Below, piece after piece: positions 17,272 through 23,961 of a DNA stretch of 43,615 nt; position 1 is the stretch's first letter, and every line of letters begins with the position of its first letter. The notes beneath the pieces were generated by a model. It was not told the origin of the DNA. It did no database searches and worked only from the letters and a program-made list of their open reading frames with translations. The stretch comes from Chloroflexota bacterium (GTDB taxonomy: Bacteria; Chloroflexota; Chloroflexia; JAMCWQ01). The stretch is from assembly GCA_023480825.1 (NCBI GenBank), contig JAMCWQ010000098.1:1-43615 (forward strand), in the 5' to 3' direction. Made by a program: the position numbers and the translations under genes.

Positions 17272-17838
17272 TCACTTCCCCTTCAGCTTCTTCCCGATCT
17301 CAAATGCCTTGCCGAGGTGCTCGCCGATACGCCAGTAGTTGTCGTCATGGTAGGTGAAGATTATGGGCTGCATCTTCAGCGGGTCCGGTAGCTTGTTGGT
17401 GAGGTAGCGCTCTTCGCTATAGACTGCGACGATTTCTCCGATGAATGACTCGTGCCTCCCCAGTTGCAGCGTCTGGATCAACCGGCACTCGAGATTCAGG
17501 GCACATTCCTCGATCATCGGCGCCGTCTCCAACTTGCCATAGAAGACCTTGAACAACGACGACTTGTCCACCTTGTGGCCGGACACCAGGCCGCAGTAGT
17601 CGGTAATCTCCGCCATCTCCGCTGTGGGAATGTTGACACTGAACGTCCCGTTCTCGTGAATGCCCCGGTTTGTGTAATGGGGTTTGTTGCTGGAGACGGA
17701 GATCGCCGGCGGCTTGTCGTCCATAATGCCACAGTAGGCGACCGTTAGAAACGTCGGCTTGCCATCGACGTTGGCTCCCACCAGGACGGTGGGCATCGGG
17801 TAGAGAAAAGTATTCGCGCCGATCTCGATTTTGGCCAT
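17272..17838 (-). CDS. Flavin reductase-like (FMN-binding split barrel) protein
   Basis: 188 residues from the ATG at 17838, which follows a strong GGAGGAG; an in-frame extension to 17877 has no ribosome site. The sequence MAKIEIGANTFLYPMPTVLVGANVDGKPTFLTVAYCG...ISVSSNKPHYTN..I.ENGTFSVNIP is typical of the flavin reductase/FlaRed family (DIM6/NTAB type), which binds FMN and transfers electrons from NAD(P)H or forms an oxygen/NO-reactive flavoprotein. Full length. A TATAAT lies on the minus strand at 17891-17896, about 50 bases upstream, without a clear -35. It stands alone, convergent with mCpol. Confidence 0.88.
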   Translation of the reverse strand: MAKIEIGANTFLYPMPTVLVGANVDGKPTFLTVAYCGIMDDKPPAISVSSNKPHYTNRGIHENGTFSVNIPTAEMAEITDYCGLVSGHKVDKSSLFKVFYGKLETAPMIEECALNLECRLIQTLQLGRHESFIGEIVAVYSEERYLTNKLPDPLKMQPIIFTYHDDNYWRIGEHLGKAFEIGKKLKGK

Positions 17839-18453
17839 GAGAAGCTCCTCCGTAAAGTTGGCGGCCGCGCGCCTCAAGATTCTGCACCTTATTATAATGC
17901 CTTCTCGCCGGGAGTGATGACCCTGCCTGGGAACGAGATACCACTTCTGGCCAACTTTCTGGCTTCACGAAGGGAGAAAAGCCTCTTGTCATTCTGAGCT
18001 TCCGTAGGCGGTGGGGGGCCGCCGGGCATCAGGAATGACATCTCGATGTCATGGAAAGGGCCCGTTCTTCCTGACTAAAGAACAGTTACTGCCAATAAGA
18101 GGGCCCGAAGAATCTAGTGCCTGGTGGTCAAACAACCTGAACTAGATTCTTCACTTCGCTCCTGCTCTCAGCCTCCAGTCCTCCTGGTCGGCCCTATCGC
18201 TCATTCCAGTATGTGCCTACCTAGCCGGCCAAACGCTCGTTCAGAATGACAAATCCGTCTCGTCCCATCACTCCCAACCTCTTCCTTCGTCCTTCTGGGG
18301 AAGAACTCGAGAGCCTGTCTCGAGCGAAGCGAAGGAGGCGGGGTTTACGGGTGAGGCGTCAGGGCACGAGACCACGACCTACGGAGACTTGGCCGACAGG
18401 GCCGTTGGCCACCATATTTGACTTCTTGGCGCACGGGGCCGAGACGAGCCGCC
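17839..18453. other. 615-bp non-coding, hairpin-dense region
   Basis: No credible gene. It holds a likely promoter for the flavin reductase (17880-17900), an inverted pair TGTCATTC/GAATGACA (about 17986-18040), a GGGCCC-bounded segment with GTTCTT/AAGAAC (18058-18106), a 150-bp dispersed element (18101-18250), and CTAC (18454-18457) preceded by an ACGAG-loop hairpin that resembles a decayed REP. Confidence 0.6.
18101..18250 (-). repeat. 150-bp dispersed element, copy A (inverted relative to copy B)
   Basis: The two copies match over their whole length in opposite orientation, 18101-18250 against 41001-41150, from GGGCCCGAAGAA.CTAGT to GCTCGTTCAGAATGAC. Each contains an internal inverted repeat; here GAAGAATCTAGT (18107-18118) and ACTAGATTCTTC (18141-18152) are perfectly complementary. 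There is no coding capacity. The structure suggests a non-autonomous mobile or MITE-like unit. Confidence 0.75.
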
Positions 18454-19299
18454 CTACGGGCTTTGCCGCCGGTCCTGGTAGGGCACGGGGATGAACTCCA
18501 CGGAGGGTTGGCCGGATTGGGGTTGCGGGTAGAGACTCATTAGCCGGTACACGGTGCGCGGCACTTCTTCTCTGACGTTCAAACCCATCTCCTGCAGCGC
18601 CGGGAGAGTCAGGGGGTAATCGTGGGTCCAGCGCCCGGAAGTAAGCACCGTGGCGATCTCGGCGGCCCTGGCGTCATCCATTTTGCCCTTCAGGAGAAAG
18701 AGAGTGAAGTCACGGATTTGCCGGATGGCCTTAGTGGAGACATCCACCATGGCGATCGTTTCGTCGGAGAGCCGGTTCCGCTCTTTCAGTTCCATGACCG
18801 TGAGCAGCGAAGCGGCGGGAAGATAGGAGCCGCGAAGAGCGATTTGGGGGTCCAAAGGGCCGAGCACGGCGTTGGGATCCATTATGATCTCATCAGCGGC
18901 CAGCGCCACCAGCGTTCCGCCGGACATGGCGTAGTTTGGCACGATCACGGTGACCAGCGCCGGGTGCTTCTTCAGGGCGTAGGCGATCTGCTGCGCCGGC
19001 AAGACCATTCCGCCGGGCGAGTGAATGATCAGGTCGATGGGGGTGCTCTCCGGTGTGAGGCGAATGGCCCGCAGCAATTGCTCGGCGTCCTCCATGTCGA
19101 TAAACCTGATGAGAGGCACGCCGAGGATGGAGATGCGCTCTTGGCGGTGAATGAGCGTGATAACGCGGGAGCCCCGTTGCCGCTCCAACTGCTGGATCAA
19201 GCGCCGGCGGGAGTTGTGTCGCATCTGGTGCGAGATGCTGGGTATCAGGAAGGATAGTATCAAGAGAGCGATCAAGACGGTGATAGCGATTTCGATCAT
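18454..19299 (-). CDS. SDH/SppA-like Clp-fold membrane serine protease
   Basis: 281 residues from the ATG at 19299, preceded by GGGAG; an extension to 19383 looks spurious. An N-terminal membrane helix (IAITVLIALLILSFLIPSI) is followed by a Clp/crotonase-fold protease of the serine dehydrogenase proteinase (SDH) family: LIIHSPGGMVLPAQQIAYAL, then the nucleophile region NYAMSGGTLVALAADEIIMDPNAVLGPLDPQI, and late SGRWTHDYPLT. Predicted role: cytoplasmic-face degradation of membrane proteins or signal peptides. It is divergent from pspA, with HtpX encoded nearby, so it fits a membrane quality-control group. A one-mismatch -24/-12-like element lies on its strand at 19379-19394. Confidence 0.88.
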   Translation of the reverse strand: MIEIAITVLIALLILSFLIPSISHQMRHNSRRRLIQQLERQRGSRVITLIHRQERISILGVPLIRFIDMEDAEQLLRAIRLTPESTPIDLIIHSPGGMVLPAQQIAYALKKHPALVTVIVPNYAMSGGTLVALAADEIIMDPNAVLGPLDPQIALRGSYLPAASLLTVMELKERNRLSDETIAMVDVSTKAIRQIRDFTLFLLKGKMDDARAAEIATVLTSGRWTHDYPLTLPALQEMGLNVREEVPRTVYRLMSLYPQPQSGQPSVEFIPVPYQDRRQSP

Positions 19300-19378
19300 G
19301 GGGGGTCTCCCTTTGCTTGCGGCCTGGCAATCCGGCAGCCCGGATGGCCCCGGCCGCGCCATTCTGGATGCAGTGAAC

Positions 19379-19394
19379 TGCATGCACCGTGCCA
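19379..19394 (-). promoter_or_regulatory. Possible sigma-54-like element upstream of the SDH protease
   Basis: On the minus strand TGGCAC, five bases, ATGCA: one mismatch from TGGCAC-N5-TTGCW. It lies about 80 bases upstream of the protease ATG. Weak on its own. Confidence 0.25.
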
Positions 19395-19398
19395 GAGA

Positions 19399-19436
19399 TT
19401 GACTTTACCCTTCCCCTATACGATACTATGATAGTA
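19399..19436 (+). promoter_or_regulatory. Sigma-70-like promoter with overlapping palindrome, upstream of pspA
   Basis: TTGACT (19399-19404), a 17-base spacer, then GATACT (19422-19427). The palindrome TACTAT-G-ATAGTA (19424-19436) overlaps the -10 and start region and could be an operator. Confidence 0.45.
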
Positions 19437-19490
19437 AGAATAAATATGGCTGTTGATTCACGTTAGTGGCCCCATATGCGGAGGTGAATG

Positions 19491-20219
19491 ATGGGAATAA
19501 TGTCACGGATGTCAACTGTGTTCCAGGCCAAGATTAGCAAGCTGCTGGAACGGGCGGAAGACCCCATGGAGACCCTCGATTACTCTTACGAGAAGCAGCT
19601 CGAACTGCTTCAGCAGGTCAAGCGCGGCATCGTGGAGGTGGTTACCTCCAAGCGCCGGCTGCAGATGGAAGAGGCTCAACTGCAGCAGAACGTGGACAAG
19701 CTGACCTCTCAGGCTCAGCAAGCAGTCGCCGCCGGCCGCGATGATCTGGCCAAACTCGCCCTTCAGCGCAAGCAGGACACTGTGCAGCAGATTCAGGGTC
19801 TAGACCCGCAGATTGCCAGCCTCGAGGAGGAGCAGAATCGCCTCACCGCCGCCGAGCAGCGGCTTCAGGCCAAGGTGGAAGCTTTCCGCACCCACAAAGA
19901 GGTCGTGAAGGCTCAGTACTCCGCCGCTGATGCCCAGGTGAAAATCGGTGAATCGGTAACCGGCCTCTCTGAGGAAATGGCCGATATGGGTCTGACCATA
20001 CAGCGGGCGGAAGACAAGACTCAGCGCCTGCGCGCCAAGGCCGGAGCGATTGACGAGTTGGTGGCCGCCGGCACTCTGGAAGATATCACCGGTAGCCAAG
20101 ACTCCATCGATCAGGAGTTGTCCAAGATCACCGTTTCTAAGAACGTCGACGACGAGCTGGCAGCTATGAAAAAGCAAATCGCGGCTCCCGACCAGAAGCA
20201 GCTCAAGGAGGGCAAATGA
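19491..20219 (+). CDS. pspA: PspA/IM30 family phage-shock protein
   Basis: 242 residues, nearly all alpha-helical coiled coil with the family N-terminus MGIMSRMSTVFQAKISKLLERAEDPMETLDYSYEKQ. ATG codons occur at 19488, 19491 and 19500. The second gives the conserved MGI(F/M)SR start; the ribosome site GGAGGTGA ends at 19487, so 19500 is also possible. PspA forms ESCRT-III-like oligomers on the inner membrane under envelope stress. Its stop overlaps the next ATG by 4 bp (ATGA), coupling it to PspAA. There is no PspF/PspB/PspC neighbour, so this is the PspA-PspAA-PspAB-HtpX arrangement seen in some Gram-positive-type and Chloroflexota genomes. Confidence 0.93.
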   Translation: MGIMSRMSTVFQAKISKLLERAEDPMETLDYSYEKQLELLQQVKRGIVEVVTSKRRLQMEEAQLQQNVDKLTSQAQQAVAAGRDDLAKLALQRKQDTVQQIQGLDPQIASLEEEQNRLTAAEQRLQAKVEAFRTHKEVVKAQYSAADAQVKIGESVTGLSEEMADMGLTIQRAEDKTQRLRAKAGAIDELVAAGTLEDITGSQDSIDQELSKITVSKNVDDELAAMKKQIAAPDQKQLKEGK

Positions 20220-20497
20220 TCGCACGCATCTCTTCGGAAGGGCAATACCGGCTGGACGACGGCGACGTAATTAAGAAGCTCGACGAGATCGACGACAAGC
20301 TTGTGGATGTATGTGCGAGGGATGATGAGGCGGAGTATCAGCGCCTCTTCGGCGAGATGCTCACGCTCGTTCGCAAAGAGGGACATCCCGTGCCGGTGAC
20401 CGAGTTGGTGAAGTCGGACGTGATACTGCCGGCTCCAGGCACAACCCTGGCCGAGGCCAAAGAGATATTCCGGGGCGAGGGAATGTTCGCCTGCTAG
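20216..20497 (+). CDS. pspAA: PspA-associated protein PspAA
   Basis: 93 residues: MIARISSEGQYRLDDGDVIKKLDEIDDKLVDVC, then an acidic central part and SDVILPAPGTTLAEAKEIFRGEG. This matches the small PspAA family that follows pspA in many genomes, including the conserved 'LP.p..tl.Ea...f.geG' tail. It is translationally coupled to pspA (ATGA at 20216-20219). Its TAG stop (20495-20497) overlaps the stop of the convergent pspAB on the other strand in a shared CTAG. The molecular role is not established; it probably works with PspA. Confidence 0.88.
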   Translation: MIARISSEGQYRLDDGDVIKKLDEIDDKLVDVCARDDEAEYQRLFGEMLTLVRKEGHPVPVTELVKSDVILPAPGTTLAEAKEIFRGEGMFAC

Positions 20498-21063
20498 AGC
20501 GGCATGTCCCAGAGGGGATACCAGCGCTCCAGCTCTTTCTCGATCGGCAACTCCCGCTCCATCACCGAGCGCATGCGTAGCTCGGTGGCGTTGTCACGCT
20601 GTTTCTTTCCCTCTATTGGGGCAAAGGGGTAGAAGCTGCCGCGCTTGTAGTTGTAGATCCAGTAGACCGGCTGTTCGTCCTGGAAGAACTTGAAGGCCGC
20701 GGCCAGCAACTGGTCGCGGAACCCGTGTTCCTGGAGCGTGAGGCTTACCACGTGGACTGTGGAGACCAGGTCCTCGAACTGTGGATCGGTCAGCACGATC
20801 CATTGGAAGCCAAAGCTGTCCTTTAGCTGCTCGACCTTGGTTTCCGTTTCCTTCCCGCTTATGGCGAGCAGGTTGGTGAGTTCCTGGTCAGTCTCCTGGA
20901 AATCAGTCGAGGTAATCGGGCGGAAGGTCACTCCCGCCCGTTCCGATGGCTTGAGTCCGAGGTTCTCGGTCAGGGTTAGATATGCCGTCGATATGGCGAA
21001 AAGCTGGTTGGGTTGCGACTTAACGGGCTTTGTCCGTCCGAGAAGCTCGTCGAATAAACTCAT
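20494..21063 (-). CDS. pspAB: PspA-associated protein PspAB
   Basis: 189 residues from the ATG at 21063, which overlaps the htpX stop by 4 bp; an in-frame extension to 21360 lies inside htpX and is spurious. The sequence MSLFDELLGRTKPVKSQPNQLFAISTAYLTLTENLGLKPSERAGVTF, with FGFQWIVLTDPQFEDLVSTVH and QPVYWIYNYKRGSFYPFAP, fits the PspAB family linked to HtpX. No membrane helix or known catalytic motif is visible. Its function is unknown beyond association with the Psp/HtpX membrane-stress genes. Confidence 0.85.
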   Translation of the reverse strand: MSLFDELLGRTKPVKSQPNQLFAISTAYLTLTENLGLKPSERAGVTFRPITSTDFQETDQELTNLLAISGKETETKVEQLKDSFGFQWIVLTDPQFEDLVSTVHVVSLTLQEHGFRDQLLAAAFKFFQDEQPVYWIYNYKRGSFYPFAPIEGKKQRDNATELRMRSVMERELPIEKELERWYPLWDMPL

Positions 21064-21971
21064 TGCCCCTCCATCTGCTGCTCCAGCTTCTTCAGCCGCT
21101 CGATCCTCTTTTCCACCGATGGATGAGTCGAGAAGATTTCCGTGAGGGATGAACCACTGACCGCCGGGACAATGAAGAAAGCGTTCATCGGCTCCGCCTG
21201 GCGCAGGTCCTGCGTCGGGATGCGGCTCATGACCCCGCTGATCTTCAGCAAGGCCGCCGCGAGCTGCGACGGCGCCCCGGTGATAATGGCTCCTCCCCGG
21301 TCCGCGGCGTATTCCCGATAACGGGATAGCGCCCGGATCAAGAAGTAGCTGATCACCCACACCAAGATCGAAGCTATGTACACCAGGATGATTATCTGCC
21401 CGCTGTTGTCCCGGCCGCCCCTCCGGCCGCCGACTCCTCCAGCCAAACCAGCGAACATGAACGACCGCATCATCAAGAAAGCGAGCGTCGAGAGGAAGCT
21501 GGCGATCGTCAGGACCGCCATGTCGCGGTTCTTGATATGAGTCATCTCGTGAGCCAGCACGGCCTCGAGTTCCGGCCCATCAAGGCGGTCCATGAGGCCA
21601 GTTGTAACGGCCACCACTGCGCTCTTCGGCCCGCGGCCGGTGGCGAAGGCGTTCGGCATCGAGGTGTTGACGATGGCGACCTTCGGCTTGGGCAGGTTGG
21701 TCATCTGGGCCAGCCTATCGATTATTCCGTGCAACTCCGGCGCTTCGGAAGGCTGAACGATCTTGGCGTGCATCGACCATAGAACCAGCCTGTCGGAATA
21801 GTAGTACTGGATGAACAGAAAGACCGCGGCGATCAAGACCAACGGCAAGAGTCCGACGCCGATGTACCATAGAACCGCCATGAACGCGGCGTAGACCGCG
21901 AACAGCAGGAACATGGTCAAAAACATTCTAATCGTTAACTGTGTATCTCTACCGTACCATTTGCGGCGCAT
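21060..21971 (-). CDS. htpX: HtpX-type M48 membrane zinc metalloprotease
   Basis: 303 residues. Two N-terminal membrane helices (RMFLTMFLLFAVYAAFMAVLWYIGVGLLPLVLIAAVFLFIQYYYSD) precede the catalytic domain with VLAHEMTHIKNRD (zinc HExxH) and the downstream Glu in YREYAADRGGA. Two further hydrophobic stretches (VLTIASFLSTLAFLMM and IIILVYIASILVWVISYFLI) lie between them. The end carries FSTHPSVEKRIERL, typical of HtpX. Role: degradation of misfolded inner-membrane proteins. The ribosome site TAGGAGGGC precedes the ATG. It is the first gene of a two-gene operon with pspAB. Confidence 0.95.
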   Translation of the reverse strand: MRRKWYGRDTQLTIRMFLTMFLLFAVYAAFMAVLWYIGVGLLPLVLIAAVFLFIQYYYSDRLVLWSMHAKIVQPSEAPELHGIIDRLAQMTNLPKPKVAIVNTSMPNAFATGRGPKSAVVAVTTGLMDRLDGPELEAVLAHEMTHIKNRDMAVLTIASFLSTLAFLMMRSFMFAGLAGGVGGRRGGRDNSGQIIILVYIASILVWVISYFLIRALSRYREYAADRGGAIITGAPSQLAAALLKISGVMSRIPTQDLRQAEPMNAFFIVPAVSGSSLTEIFSTHPSVEKRIERLKKLEQQMEGQ

Positions 21972-22178
21972 TGCGCCCTCCTACTAGTCAAAAAAAGATG
22001 AGCAAGACGCATTGAGATCGAACTTGTTCAGGACGCAGGCTCATGCGGCTCCTACTCACAACTTTGCATGGTAATTGTACCAAAATTGGGAGTGAGGCAC
22101 CAATGATGCCTGAAGGCCCTACTAGATTATACGGCAGAAACCATGCCGCGGTTTCATTCTCCCGGAAACCGGTGATGC

Positions 22179-22195
22179 GTGGCACCGAGTTTGCT
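22179..22195 (+). promoter_or_regulatory. Sigma-54-like -24/-12 promoter of the cupin gene
   Basis: GTGGCAC with TGGCAC at 22180-22185, five bases (CGAGT), TTGCT at 22191-22195: full match to TGGCAC-N5-TTGCW. A start near 22206 would leave a short leader carrying the ribosome site AAAGGAGGTG. Confidence 0.6.
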
Positions 22196-22226
22196 TAATG
22201 CAATTGGAACCAAAGGAGGTGGAAAT

Positions 22227-22610
22227 ATGGCAGGATGGGTAGGAAATATCGAGGAAAAGACATTGGCCAACGACTACTTCCGGGAGGTGCTGTTCACGGC
22301 GCCTCATAGCCAGCTGGTGGTGATGAGCCTGAAGCCCGGAGAGGACATCGGCACGGAGACCCACGCCGACGTCGATCAGTTCCTGAGAATAGAGTCCGGC
22401 GAGGGGAAAACCGTCTTAAACGGGCAGGAGCAGGCGATCAGAGATGGCTCGGCGATCGTCGTCCCGGCCGGGACGGAGCACAACATCATCAATACATCTT
22501 CCACCCGGCCGATGAAGATCTACACCATCTACAGCCCACCCGAGCACCGGCACGGAGTCATCCACAAGACCAAAGCCGAAGCCCAGGCCGACACGACCGA
22601 CCATCCGTAG
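22227..22610 (+). CDS. Cupin-domain protein
   Basis: 127 residues from the ATG at 22227, placed by the strong AAAGGAGGTG just before it; an in-frame ATG at 22179 would lie inside the promoter. A single small cupin barrel: SLKPGEDIGTETHADVDQFLRIESGEG (motif 1) and VVPAGTEHNIINTS (motif 2, with His). The ThH..vDQF version is a known subgroup of conserved cupins with probable metal binding and unknown substrate. It is monocistronic. Confidence 0.88.
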   Translation: MAGWVGNIEEKTLANDYFREVLFTAPHSQLVVMSLKPGEDIGTETHADVDQFLRIESGEGKTVLNGQEQAIRDGSAIVVPAGTEHNIINTSSTRPMKIYTIYSPPEHRHGVIHKTKAEAQADTTDHP

Positions 22611-23005
22611 CGCGCTGGCAGTCTGTAGGTCCCGATTTATCGGGACGGTGGCCGCCAGGCCGAGCACATGCAACAAACGTAGCGCCGGGGCGGTAGGTTC
22701 CCCGGCCACTGTGATGGGCAAGGGAGAAAGAATGTAGCGGCGCACGGCCCTGTGCGCCATGATCGGCCACGATGGTCCGTGGGTCGTCCTTCGGCGGAAG
22801 GATGCCTGCCTGGCGGCTGGCAAGTAGGGCGTCCTTCCTCAGAAGGATTGCGGCCCCCCCGTGGGGCCATAGGCTGATCCTTCTCTGAAGGACGGCGGGG
22901 GACAAGCCACCCGCCCTACATTAAACACGCGAGCGGCTGGGGACAAGCCACCCGCCCTACATTAAACACGCGAGCGGCGGGGGACAAGCCACCCGCCCTA
23001 CTGTG
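22611..23005. other. 395-bp repeat scar between the cupin gene and a gene remnant
   Basis: Non-coding. It contains GTAGGTCCCGATTTATCGGGAC (about 22625-22646, a hairpin with copies near 9480 and 39575), a GGCCGCCAGGCC piece, several CTTCCTC/GAAGG short inverted repeats (22790-22900), and 2.5 units of a 41-bp REP-like tandem repeat up to the edge of the remnant. Confidence 0.6.
22894..23001 (-). repeat. 41-bp tandem repeat made of three REP-like palindromes
   Basis: The unit beginning GACAAGCCACCCGCCCTACA starts at 22901, 22942 and 22983, an exact 41-bp period; the third unit is cut at about 23001. Each unit has a G-rich arm, an ACAAG loop, CCCGCC and CTAC (22916-22919, 22957-22960, 22998-23001). 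The middle copy has one stem change (GGCTGG). Confidence 0.85.
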
Positions 23006-23152
23006 ATGTTCGACCATGAGATCATCGACCGCAGGGGGCCGGACTTTTACCACGAAGTCTTCGCCCCCACCATCGCCCGTCGCTTCGAGGCCGGCGACCG
23101 CTACGAGACCATCCGCGACTCCGTCCGCAAGAACTGGAAAGCGGGTGCATGA
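23006..23152 (+). pseudogene. Truncated ORF remnant (48 aa) abutting the REP array
   Basis: An open frame from ATG 23006 to TGA 23150-23152 gives a 48-residue hydrophilic peptide that starts MFDHEIIDRRGPDFYHEVF and ends SVRKNWKAGA. Codon use looks like real coding sequence (third-position G/C), but no ribosome site precedes it, and the frame is cut exactly where the 41-bp repeat array ends. It is best read as the 3' end of a larger gene destroyed by the repeats. I do not recognise the family. Confidence 0.45.
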
Positions 23153-23156
23153 TAAT

Positions 23157-23236
23157 GCCCCCCTGATAAGGGGGGTAGGGGGGTTACGGCTTTGGGTAGG
23201 CACAAAACCCCCTCAGTCCCCCTTATCAGGGGGAAG
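23157..23236. repeat. Nested C5/G5 hairpin element, copy 2
   Basis: CCCCCCTGATAAGGGGGG at the left, CCCCCTTATCAGGGGG at the right, with inner GTAGGGGGGTT / AACCCCCTC arms. Related to 17110-17196. Confidence 0.7.
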
Positions 23237-23280
23237 TGACAGGAACCCCTAACCCCTAAAGGGGGATGTAGGCTGAAGGC

Positions 23281-23640
23281 CTACCCTACATGGTTGGTGC
23301 TGTACTGGCCCGGTGTTCGCCGCTCCAGAGCGAACTTGGTGGCGGCGCCGGCGAGGACGAATAGCAGCGGGATGATCCAGAGGGAGAGGAAGATAACGAT
23401 GGTGTCCACGGTCAGGGTGTGCTGGGTGTGTTTGACCTGAAACTGGCCGTAGGAGAATATCACCGCACTGTGCAGAGCGATAACCGAGAACACGGCCCCC
23501 GCCCGCAGCCAGTCGACGTCGTACCGCCTTTGGGTGCCGGCTGCCGTCGGCGCCAGGGCTTGAGGCATCTGCTCTTCCGTCCGGTTTTGCAGTCCTCCGT
23601 CTATTTCGCCGCTGTCCCGTACAGGTCGCTTTACGGCCAT
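23281..23640 (-). pseudogene. Acyltransferase-3-like membrane protein, N-terminal fragment
   Basis: 119 residues. After a hydrophilic leader comes RRYDVDWLRAGAVFSVIALHSAVIF, the start of the acyltransferase-3/OafA-like family (conserved R-Y-D-x-D-W-L-R and H-S). It is followed by LWIIPLLFVLAGAATKFAL and RRTPGQYSTNHVG, then a stop. Family members are usually 350-400 residues with about ten helices; only the first two or three helices remain. The break falls at a small GTAG/CTAC hairpin (23273-23295). Likely a decayed gene. Confidence 0.6.
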
Positions 23641-23961
23641 AGACTACTTCCTTTTTGCGCGTAGCCTGTACCTCAATAGTACTGTTGGCAGGTCGCGCGC
23701 GCAAATGCTGGAGGTGAGGCAGTGTAGGGTCAGATCGTGCGGCCACTCGGCAAAGCCTACCCTATCGATGGTCTCGGATGCCGCTGACCACCAGATCATG
23801 TGACGCTGATCCGCTAACTGCCGGGCTGGTCTCTGTCAAAATCGCCCTAAACCAGTCGAATTCGATGGGTTTAGAATGCCGGTGGCGGCACTCCATTTGG
23901 AGTGCGTGTGGCTTGCCACCGCTTTGAAGAGCGCAGGTCCTTCCAGAGGGCGTTCTCCAAA
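23641..23961. other. 321-bp gap with two hairpins at the end of the defence operon
   Basis: No gene. There is a 28-bp near-perfect palindrome at 23847-23874 (CTAAACC, TCGAATTCGA centre, GGTTTAG) and a nested hairpin at 23881-23920 (GGTGGC / GCCACC outside, GCACTCC-ATTT-GGAGTGC inside). Either may terminate the minus-strand operon, though no T-run is present. Confidence 0.5.
23847..23874. terminator. Palindrome downstream of the defence operon
   Basis: CTAAACC (23847-23853) pairs with GGTTTAG (23868-23874) around the self-complementary TCGAATTCGA (23856-23865), with one mismatch and one G.T pair. It lies about 90 bases past the helicase stop on the minus strand. Terminator or protein-binding site; no T-tract. 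Confidence 0.4.

Noticed and set aside
18246-18494. An 82-codon plus-strand frame
   Set aside because: Built from the end of the 150-bp repeat and a REP-like hairpin; no ribosome site.
20494-21360. 288-aa start for PspAB
   Set aside because: The extra 99 residues are the shadow of htpX; the ATG at 21063 overlaps the htpX stop and matches the family start.
22894-23001. CRISPR-like array (41-bp period)
   Set aside because: Units are contiguous direct repeats with no unique spacers, each holding one REP-type hairpin; no cas genes nearby.
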